Below are positions 33,154-38,977 of a stretch of 38,977 nucleotides of DNA, one piece after another. Source of the stretch: an uncultured Blautia sp. (lineage in GTDB: Bacteria; Bacillota; Clostridia; Lachnospirales; Lachnospiraceae); assembly GCA_934358405.1 (NCBI GenBank), contig CAKRKL010000006.1:1-38977 (forward strand), read 5' to 3'. A program made the position numbers and the translations under genes. Position 1 is the stretch's first letter. Each line of letters begins with the position of its first letter. A model generated the notes under the pieces. It was given only the letters and a program-made list of their open reading frames with translations. It had not been told where the DNA came from and did no database searches.

Positions 33154-34632
33154 ATGATTTTAAAACGCATAACGGTCAATACTTTTGGTTCTATTCATAA
33201 CAGGACAATGGAATTTAAACCTGGTATGAATTTGATTTGTGCGGAAGAGGAAAGAGAATCACTTTTTGATTTTATAAAAATCATGTTTTTCGGATTTTCG
33301 GATTCGGAGGGAAAAGAGAATCAGAACTGCAGCGGAACAATCTGGTTTGAGGCTCATGGTAAGAATTATAGCCTGACCCGTGATTTTCAGGAAGAGACAT
33401 ATACCTGCCGGCTTTTTTGCGAGGATGAACAGAAAAATGTGGAGTTGGGAGAAGAAACGCCGGCTCATAGGATTTTTGGCGCACTTAGCGAGAAAATATA
33501 TGAGAATGCAGTAAATATAAAAAATCCCAAAAGTACTTCATCTGCTGATTTTGCAAGGGAAATTCATAATTATCTGGGAGCGGTGGAGAAATCCCTGGAC
33601 AGTGGTGTAAAGCTCGGCAGAGCAGACCAGATGCTGAAAATGTGGAGAAAAGGTTATTTAAGCCAGAAGGAACGCCGCCAGAAAGACGTACAGCGCGAGC
33701 TGGATAAAATGTCAGGCAGACTGGGAAAACTGGAGTCGCAGTTAGATGAACTTCGAGACAGGAAAGGACAGGTAGAGCAGCAGCAAACAGAAATCTATTC
33801 TCCAGCAGGCAGAGAAGAGGAAACAGCTCTGGAAGAACAGATTCGTACCATGGAAAAGAAAAATCTGGAAATGATAACGGTTGCCGTGATCGCAGTTGTG
33901 GTTGGACTTGTTGGGGTTATAGGAAGATTTCAGATGGGAGATGAAATGTCCAGAATGGGAATGGACATATGCATGATCGCAGCGATACTTGCAATCATCT
34001 ATACCTTTTCTGTGCGAAGGAAACTGCGCAGCGATCTTGCAAAGCAAAAAAAGAGAAAAGCCCGCCTACAGGTTCATCAGGATAAGCTGAAGTTCAGTCA
34101 GGAGGGACTTGATGAAACCTATAATGAAAAATTGACCGCATTTACTAATATTCAGAAAGATTATCAGGAATATGAGACGGAATCAGCACTGCCAAGATTT
34201 GAGGATCTTGAAATTCAGGCGTTGAATCTTGCAATGGATACTATAGATACATTATCAGGTAATATTTACAGAGAGAACGGAAGGAAAATCCGTATACGTG
34301 CATCCAGAATTTTAAGAGAGCTGACAAACGGCAAATTTATAGAGATTTTCCGTGATAATGAGCAGCGTATTATGATCGACACAGAAAATGGTCAGGCAGA
34401 GCTGCAGAAATTCAGTTTTGCTGATATGCAGCTGGTTTATTTTGCTATTCGCATGGCAGAGGGAGAACTTCTTTGCACAGCTTCAGCCCTTCCGGCAATG
34501 CTAGACGACATTTGGGGGAGCTGCCAGGAGGAACAGATTTCAGCTGTACTAAAATGGCTGAAAAAACAGCCAAGACAGATATTTATAAGAACGGACAATC
34601 CTGAAATTACAGAATATCAGGAGCTTTTTTAA
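33154..34632 (+). CDS. SbcC/YhaN-like protein lacking the Walker A P-loop
   Basis: Relative of the Rad50/SbcC-type ATPases, 492 residues. The head opening ILKRITVNTFGSIHNRTMEF and GMNLI at 24-28 are typical. Where G-x-N-E-x-G-K-S/T should follow, the sequence is CAEEERESLFDFI (29-41): no glycine pair and no lysine. The signature helix reads FSFADMQLVYFAIRMAEGE in place of an LSxG form. The Walker B position keeps LPAMLDD (446-452). Coiled coils span about 175-240 and 285-350. Between them lie two hydrophobic segments (about 240-260 and 270-286), so the protein is probably a membrane hairpin with both heads in the cytoplasm. ATP binding is doubtful. Confidence 0.8.
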   Translation: MILKRITVNTFGSIHNRTMEFKPGMNLICAEEERESLFDFIKIMFFGFSDSEGKENQNCSGTIWFEAHGKNYSLTRDFQEETYTCRLFCEDEQKNVELGEETPAHRIFGALSEKIYENAVNIKNPKSTSSADFAREIHNYLGAVEKSLDSGVKLGRADQMLKMWRKGYLSQKERRQKDVQRELDKMSGRLGKLESQLDELRDRKGQVEQQQTEIYSPAGREEETALEEQIRTMEKKNLEMITVAVIAVVVGLVGVIGRFQMGDEMSRMGMDICMIAAILAIIYTFSVRRKLRSDLAKQKKRKARLQVHQDKLKFSQEGLDETYNEKLTAFTNIQKDYQEYETESALPRFEDLEIQALNLAMDTIDTLSGNIYRENGRKIRIRASRILRELTNGKFIEIFRDNEQRIMIDTENGQAELQKFSFADMQLVYFAIRMAEGELLCTASALPAMLDDIWGSCQEEQISAVLKWLKKQPRQIFIRTDNPEITEYQELF

Positions 34633-34651
34633 CCGAACCAAGTAAGCAGCG

Positions 34652-34674
34652 AAGCGGATCTGGAATATCCGCTT
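34652..34674 (+). terminator. Small stem-loop after the SbcC-like gene
   Basis: AAGCGGAT/ATCCGCTT, perfect 8-base stem with a 7-base loop, 20 bases after the stop. No T-run; it probably acts together with the longer hairpin beside it. Confidence 0.5.
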
Positions 34675-34680
34675 GACAAG

Positions 34681-34725
34681 ATAAGGCTGGGTTTTTATCA
34701 ATATTCGATAAAAACCCAGCCTTAT
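34681..34725. terminator. Perfect 19-base-pair bidirectional terminator
   Basis: 34681-34699 pairs without mismatch with 34707-34725 around a 7-base loop. The arm reads ATAAGGCTGGG then TTTTTATC. It lies between the convergent SbcC-like and PRPP synthetase genes and can end transcripts from both sides. Confidence 0.85.
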
Positions 34726-34746
34726 TAAATATGCTCTGGTACCGTA

Positions 34747-35922
34747 TTATTTCTCATACTGTGCCATGTAGTTATTTACACAGCGTTTGATTCGGTCAAC
34801 CGGATTCAGCAGATGGCTGACAGACATATCATGATTTAAGGTATCGATGATCAGCGCAATATATTTACTCATATCGCAGGAAATATAGTATGGCTTCGCA
34901 AGCAGTTCATCTGGCTGATAAACCAGATTGGTGGTAAGAAGCTTATCAAATACTCCTGCTTCATGTGCCTCGTCAAATTTCTGAAGATTGTTGGTGAACA
35001 GTCCGAAGGTGGAGCACAGATAAATTCTGCCTGCGCCTCTCTCCTTAAGAAGAGAAGCAATCTTCAGGATTGTATCACCGGAAGAAATCATATCATCAAT
35101 CAGGATCATATCCTTGCCTGCAACATTTGGTCCAAGGAATTCGTAAGCTGCGATTGGATGTCTGCCGCCTACATTCTTGGAGTAGTCAAGACGCTTGTAA
35201 TACATACCCATGTCAACACCAAGGATGTTTGCAAGGTAAATTGCACGGCTCATGCTTCCCTCATCAGGGCTGATGATCATAAAATGCTCATTGTCAATAT
35301 GAAGTCCCTGCTCATGATTCAAAAGAGCCTTGATAAACTGATAAGAAGGCTGCACAGTCTCAAATCCGTGAAGCGGTGTAGCGTTCTGGATCTGCGGGTC
35401 ATGTGCATCGAAGGTGATAATATTCTCAACACCCATATTTATAAGCTCATGAAGGGAAGTTGCACAGTCAAGAGACTCTCTGCCAATACGCTTGCTCTGA
35501 CGTCCCTCATAAAGATAAGGCATAATAACATTTACGCGGCGCGCCTTTCCTCCGATAGCTGCAATTACACGCTTCAGATCCTGATAATGATCGTCAGGAG
35601 ACATCAGATTGGTGTATTTGCCAATTGGGTAAGAAATATTGTAATTACATACGTCTACAAGAACATAAATATCATCGCCTCGGACGGACTCTGTGATAAC
35701 GCATTTGCCCTCACCGGAACCGAATCTTGGGTTCTGAACCTTTATGGTATAGGAATCTCTTTTGTATCCTTCAAAGGCGAAAGAATCTGTTTCTGAATGC
35801 TCACGCTCCTTGCGCCACTGTACGAGCCAGTCGTCAACCTTCTGTCCCAAGCTCTTGCAGCTTTCCAAAGGAACTAATCCCAGTCTTCCGACGGGAAGTG
35901 TAGTCAATTCTTCTTGTGCCAT
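34747..35922 (-). CDS. prs: Ribose-phosphate diphosphokinase (PRPP synthetase), long form
   Basis: Makes phosphoribosyl pyrophosphate from ribose 5-phosphate and ATP for nucleotide, His and Trp synthesis. The PRPP loop ILIDDMISSGDTI is near 263-275. PYLYEGRQSKRIGRES (the flexible loop region) and TFDAHDPQIQNA are also visible. At 391 residues it is about 75 longer than the common 315-residue enzyme, mainly from an N-terminal extension and an inserted segment, so it may be a paralogue with other regulation. GGAGGAAAG precedes the ATG, which lies three bases after the stop of the loader gene: part of the dnaD operon. Confidence 0.9.
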   Translation of the reverse strand: MAQEELTTLPVGRLGLVPLESCKSLGQKVDDWLVQWRKEREHSETDSFAFEGYKRDSYTIKVQNPRFGSGEGKCVITESVRGDDIYVLVDVCNYNISYPIGKYTNLMSPDDHYQDLKRVIAAIGGKARRVNVIMPYLYEGRQSKRIGRESLDCATSLHELINMGVENIITFDAHDPQIQNATPLHGFETVQPSYQFIKALLNHEQGLHIDNEHFMIISPDEGSMSRAIYLANILGVDMGMYYKRLDYSKNVGGRHPIAAYEFLGPNVAGKDMILIDDMISSGDTILKIASLLKERGAGRIYLCSTFGLFTNNLQKFDEAHEAGVFDKLLTTNLVYQPDELLAKPYYISCDMSKYIALIIDTLNHDMSVSHLLNPVDRIKRCVNNYMAQYEK

Positions 35923-35925
35923 TCT

Positions 35926-36912
35926 TTACTTTCCTCCTAAAAATATTTTCTGAATGCGGATGTCCTTTCCCACAAGCTTAGTCATGCGGTAATTGCTGGC
36001 AATGCGGGAGAAGGTTCTCTCAGAATACGTAGCTGAGAAGTCTTCCAGTTTCAGGTTTGTGGAAATGATAGTGGATTTTTTTCTCATGATTCGCTCATTG
36101 ATGCACAGGAAAAGCTGTGAGGATACAAAGCTGTTAGTCAGCTCCGTACCAAGATCGTCAATGATCAGCAAATCACAGTCAAAAATCAGTTCGTCATCGG
36201 GAGCATCATTCTTCCTGGAAAATGCAGAACCCGCAAGAAAATCAAAAAGATCAAATGCGGAGAAATACAACACGCAGTGTGTACTTTCCAGAAGCTCATG
36301 TGCAATACAATGAGAAAGAAAGGTCTTGCCCACGCCGGTATCGCCATAAAAAAACAGATTCTCAAAGGTATTGTCAAAACCGGCGACAAAATCCCTTGCA
36401 AGATTGTAGGCGCGGCGGGCAGTTTCCCGTTCCGTGAGTCCCGTTGAATCATTTGTTATTGTATCAGAATAAAAGTCAAATGAAAAGTGGTCAAAGTTCT
36501 CTTTTTCAAGAATTTCTTTTAAATTTGACTGGGTATACAGAAGTTCTATCTCTGCTTTCTTAAAACAGGAGCATTTCTGGCTGCCTACATATCCTGTATC
36601 CTGGCAAATCGGGCAGGTACATGGCATTTCCAGATAATCTGCCGGATAGCCAAAGGAAAGCAAAAGAGCAGCACGTTCCTGTGAGAGAAGTGCAATATCA
36701 TTGCGCAGATCATCAATTCCGCTCTCCTGGCGGTTGATAAGGGCACGAACCTTCCTGGCACTTAAGGTAGCAACCTCTTCATCAATTTCCCGAAGACGGG
36801 GAATCTTCTCATAGGCCTCACGCTGGTGCTCCTCCTGAATGCGGCGGTTCTGAGCCTGTCTCCGATTATATTCACGCATAATGGTGTCATATTGATAGTT
36901 CTGTAAAGGCAT
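35926..36912 (-). CDS. DnaC/DnaI-like helicase loader ATPase
   Basis: AAA+ protein that loads the replicative helicase. The N-terminal helical part (1-90) contains many Arg/Glu/Gln. A Cys cluster (C98, C100, C103 in PCTCPIC, then C114 and C116) forms the zinc-binding region seen in DnaI and DnaC. The ATPase core has Walker A GDTGVGKT (190-197), Walker B DLLIIDDLGTE (about 248-258) and sensor region KKSTIISTNLKLEDFSATY. Length 328 fits DnaI. The gene is 14 bases downstream of dnaD, and prs follows it closely. DnaI is also possible as the name; I leave the symbol open. Confidence 0.9.
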   Translation of the reverse strand: MPLQNYQYDTIMREYNRRQAQNRRIQEEHQREAYEKIPRLREIDEEVATLSARKVRALINRQESGIDDLRNDIALLSQERAALLLSFGYPADYLEMPCTCPICQDTGYVGSQKCSCFKKAEIELLYTQSNLKEILEKENFDHFSFDFYSDTITNDSTGLTERETARRAYNLARDFVAGFDNTFENLFFYGDTGVGKTFLSHCIAHELLESTHCVLYFSAFDLFDFLAGSAFSRKNDAPDDELIFDCDLLIIDDLGTELTNSFVSSQLFLCINERIMRKKSTIISTNLKLEDFSATYSERTFSRIASNYRMTKLVGKDIRIQKIFLGGK

Positions 36913-36926
36913 TTATAATTCTCCTC

Positions 36927-38036
36927 TTAGTTGGTGCTGTTATTCAGGAGCTTCTTCTCATATTCTGCGAAATCGTAATCCCGCTGGTGGAAATTGTTAA
37001 AACGATTGGAAGCCTTCGGCTGTGGTGCCGGCTTATTGACTGCTTTCTCCAGCTTACGCTTCTGATGCTGGGCATCCTGAAGGCGGACATCTTCCAAAGT
37101 GCGGATATTTTTCTTGTTCCAGCTTCGCAGGATCTTGTCTGTATATGGGAAGCTGGGCTGTCCGGTCTGAAGAACAGTGCGGGAACAGGCCTCCTGTATG
37201 AGATCCATGGTAAAGCCATATTCTTTCGTCCAGGTGTTGATCAGGGCAATCTCCGTATCAGCCGGATTGCGGTTTGTAATTCCCATGGCCTTCAGAACAG
37301 TAAAATATTCCTTGCTATAGCGGGAAGAGGAATCCTTAGCCATTTCTACGGTCGTAATACCTTCTTCCTTCCATGCCATGGCTACGGTTTCGATATAACG
37401 GATACTGCGGTGATCGCGTCCTACACAGTACTCGATGAGATAATCAATGAGATCCACGGACATATGCAGCTCATCATAAAAAAATAAAATCTTACGTGTC
37501 TCAGTAGGGGTAAGGGTCTTACCAAGATACTGTTCTGCAATGTAGAGCAGCTGAACAATATCTTCATTCTGCTTCAGCTCCTTTACACGGTCAAGGGTAA
37601 GTGGCTTGATTTCGGAAGCCGGTCTGGAGGAAACTGTCTCAGGGCTAGAAGGAGCTGCTGTCTCAGAAGAAGCAGAATCCTCTATCTGCGGTGCAGCAGC
37701 CGGAATTACAGTAGGCTCAGCAGCCGCTGCGATAGTGGTGATCTCATTCCATGGTGTCTGCAGAGTAATTCCTGTCAATACATTTGCTTCATATGAAAGA
37801 GAAACAAGCTTCTCGTTCTCCCAGTATTTCAGCGCACGGAGAATATCGCCCTCTGTACAGAACAGGGAATCTGCCATCTGGGAAAGTCCGAAGGCTTCCT
37901 GGGGGCTCTCCAGCATGCGCAGAAGATAAATATACACTTTTACAAATTCACCGTTAGCTCTGGGCATAAAACGGTCAATAAAAATATTAGATAAAACAGT
38001 GACATCACTGGTTCTGGTACTATGTAACGTAATCAT
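36927..38036 (-). CDS. DnaD-domain primosome protein
   Basis: DnaD/DnaB-type primosomal protein, 369 residues. The N-terminal winged helix (about 12-105) covers VLSNIFIDRFMPRANGEFVKVYIYLLRML. A low-complexity linker rich in Ala/Pro/Ser/Glu runs from about 108 to 148. Two DnaD C-terminal domains follow: about 158-230 (LYIAEQYLGKTLTPTETRKI) and about 250-325 (ending PYTDKILRSWNKKNIRTLEDV). Two copies with this YxxxxLxxW-type ending are typical of the family. The helicase loader gene follows 14 bases on. A DnaA-box cluster lies just upstream, so DnaA may control the operon. Confidence 0.9.
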   Translation of the reverse strand: MITLHSTRTSDVTVLSNIFIDRFMPRANGEFVKVYIYLLRMLESPQEAFGLSQMADSLFCTEGDILRALKYWENEKLVSLSYEANVLTGITLQTPWNEITTIAAAAEPTVIPAAAPQIEDSASSETAAPSSPETVSSRPASEIKPLTLDRVKELKQNEDIVQLLYIAEQYLGKTLTPTETRKILFFYDELHMSVDLIDYLIEYCVGRDHRSIRYIETVAMAWKEEGITTVEMAKDSSSRYSKEYFTVLKAMGITNRNPADTEIALINTWTKEYGFTMDLIQEACSRTVLQTGQPSFPYTDKILRSWNKKNIRTLEDVRLQDAQHQKRKLEKAVNKPAPQPKASNRFNNFHQRDYDFAEYEKKLLNNSTN

Positions 38037-38065
38037 GTGACATACTCCTTGCGGTTATTGTCTGC

Positions 38066-38071
38066 ATTATA
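38066..38071 (-). promoter_or_regulatory. Extended -10 promoter of the dnaD operon
   Basis: TATAAT on the minus strand, preceded by TGC (TGnTATAAT form), 29 bases before the dnaD start. The -35 position (TTCTCT at 17 bases) is poor, so the extended -10 or an activator may compensate. DnaA boxes start about 50 bases upstream. Confidence 0.6.
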
Positions 38072-38119
38072 GCACAACCCCTTTTAAAAGAGAATAGAAG
38101 ATTTTTCTTTCCGAATGTG

Positions 38120-38371
38120 TGTGGATTACAGTGTGGATAATGTGGATAATGTGGAAATTAAGTTGCATATAATGATTATGGGAAACCGGGAATGCCTTGA
38201 AAAATAAAGAAAAATAGCAGTTTATGTAGAAGGGTGTCGTAATATTATGTTAAGTGGATTATGCACAAAAAAATCCACAGGCACCAGGATGTGAAAATGT
38301 GTATAAGCATGTGGATAATGTGGATAACTAAAAAGAAGCTTGCAAATACAAGCTTCTTTTGATGTGGATAA
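38120..38371. promoter_or_regulatory. DnaA-box cluster in the intergenic region
   Basis: Five exact copies of TGTGGATAA (reverse complement of the DnaA box TTATCCACA) occur at 38132-38140, 38141-38149, 38310-38318, 38319-38327 and 38363-38371. Further sites fit TTATNCACA: TTATGCACA at 38259-38267 and TGTGTATAA at 38298-38306. TGTGGATTA at 38120-38128 is one base off. Two pairs are directly adjacent repeats of the same 9-mer. The rest of the 380-base gap (38037-38416) holds the dnaD promoter and a terminator hairpin; I see no gene in it. Confidence 0.8.
38331..38360 (-). terminator. Terminator of murC
   Basis: AAAAGAAGCTTG (38331-38342) pairs with CAAGCTTCTTTT (38349-38360), perfect 12-base stem with a 6-base loop. 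On the minus strand it ends in CTTTTTAG. It sits among the DnaA boxes. Confidence 0.75.
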
Positions 38372-38416
38372 AATTTTTATGATTTATTGGCGTGAACAGA
38401 GGAAAAGGTGTGCCTG

Positions 38417-38977
38417 TTACTTGCCAAGCAGCTGTTCCCCGATTCTCACAACATCTCCGGCGCCCATTGTGATCAGCAGATCTCCAGGTGCGCAGTTATT
38501 CAGAAGATAAGTTTCAATCTCGTCAAAGGTAGGGAAATACTCGCATGGAGTACCCAGCTCCTGAATCTTCTTCTGAAGATCCCCGGAGGAAATTCCAAGA
38601 GTATCTGTTTCCCTTGCTGCATAAATATCAGCCAGAATTACATGGTCAGCAAGAGTAAGAGCCTTCGCAAACTCCGGAAGAAGAGCTTTGGTACGTGTAT
38701 AGGTATGAGGCTGGAATACACACCACAGCTTCTTATGTGGATAATTGTGAGCGGCATTCAATGTAGCCTGGATTTCTGTTGGGTGATGTGCATAATCATC
38801 CACAATGGTAATGCCTGCTACTTCGCCCTTGTACTGGAAACGGCGGTCTGTGCCGGTAAAGCTGCCAAGTCCCTTCACTGTAACCTCATTCGGAATCTGA
38901 AGAAGCTGTGCCAGTGCGATTGCTGCCAGAGCATTGGAAACATTGTGGCTGCCAGGAACCTTCAGATAGAAGCTGCC
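38417..38977 (-). CDS. murC: UDP-N-acetylmuramate--L-alanine ligase, C-terminal part (cut by window edge)
   Basis: Mur ligase that adds L-Ala to UDP-MurNAc. The window holds the last 186 residues. The frame is open to the window edge, where the reading begins GSFYLKVPGSHNVSNALAAI, the central-domain motif of Mur ligases. Then come FTGTDRRFQ, VDDYAHHPTEIQATL (the MurC hallmark) and VFQPHTYTRT. The C-terminal domain ends in LITMGAGDVVRIGEQLL. The first part of the gene lies outside the window. The terminator at 38331-38360 follows. Confidence 0.95.
   Translation of the reverse strand, partial: GSFYLKVPGSHNVSNALAAIALAQLLQIPNEVTVKGLGSFTGTDRRFQYKGEVAGITIVDDYAHHPTEIQATLNAAHNYPHKKLWCVFQPHTYTRTKALLPEFAKALTLADHVILADIYAARETDTLGISSGDLQKKIQELGTPCEYFPTFDEIETYLLNNCAPGDLLITMGAGDVVRIGEQLLGK

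Noticed and set aside
34963..35796. 277-residue ORF on the plus strand opposite prs
   Set aside because: It is the antisense shadow of a well-supported PRPP synthetase gene, with no ribosome site or family likeness.
38037..38416. Chromosomal origin oriC
   Set aside because: DnaA boxes are dense, but dnaA, dnaN and rpmH are not adjacent, and genes on both sides run in the same direction. I report it as a DnaA-box cluster only.
1..38977. tRNA, rRNA, CRISPR array or prophage
   Set aside because: I looked for tRNA-like TTCGA arms, spaced direct repeats and phage structural or integrase genes and saw none.

Overview
The window looks like a chromosomal segment of a Firmicute of class Clostridia, most likely family Lachnospiraceae (Blautia/Dorea-like). 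This is inferred from content: low-to-medium GC, strong AAGGAGG-type ribosome binding sites with several TTG starts, the DnaD/DnaI primosome type, an ECF-type FolT under a tetrahydrofolate riboswitch, a class II GalT, a TSCPD protein, and a secretin-less Tad/Flp pilus locus with a DUF5702 protein. No species can be named from the sequence alone.

Layout. 1-329: decayed 3' end of an IS200/IS605-type tnpB. 363-2446: alanyl-tRNA editing protein and a compact amidohydrolase. 2427-3796 (minus): a small unknown protein and a lipoprotein built from four related repeats. 3958-4750: promoter, THF riboswitch, a possible 7-codon leader ORF and folT. 4840-6268 (minus): GNAT acetyltransferase and SGNH hydrolase.

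6346-15955 (plus): a promoter and a tightly packed Tad/Flp pilus operon: prepilin peptidase, tadZ, tadA, tadB, tadC, flp, DUF5702 protein, TadE-like pseudopilin, a second prepilin peptidase, a second TadE-like protein and a membrane FHA protein. A long imperfect palindrome (12849-13037) sits on the start of the first TadE-like gene. It encodes about the first 48 residues and its stem covers the Shine-Dalgarno sequence.

16019-24823: mostly housekeeping genes (rhomboid protease, orphan histidine kinase, HIT protein, ECF sigma factor, murG, a candidate anti-sigma factor, a beta-CASP-type MBL hydrolase, a TSCPD protein, MTA/SAH nucleosidase, a hypothetical gene and a methyltransferase). 24835-30500: an 816-residue membrane-anchored protein with a degenerate C39-like tail, class II galT, and a secreted InlB-repeat/SGNH protein. 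30601-34632: asnS followed by an SbcD-like and an SbcC/YhaN-like gene; both lack catalytic residues their families normally need. 34747-38036 (minus): dnaD, a dnaI/dnaC-like loader and a PRPP synthetase in one operon. 38037-38416: an intergenic region with five exact DnaA boxes plus further near-consensus ones. 38417-38977 (minus): 3' part of murC, cut by the window edge.

The strongest items for follow-up are the palindrome in the Tad operon, the SbcD/SbcC-like pair that has lost its active sites on both partners, and the DnaA-box cluster next to the replication-loader operon. I saw no tRNA, rRNA, CRISPR array, prophage or complete insertion sequence.
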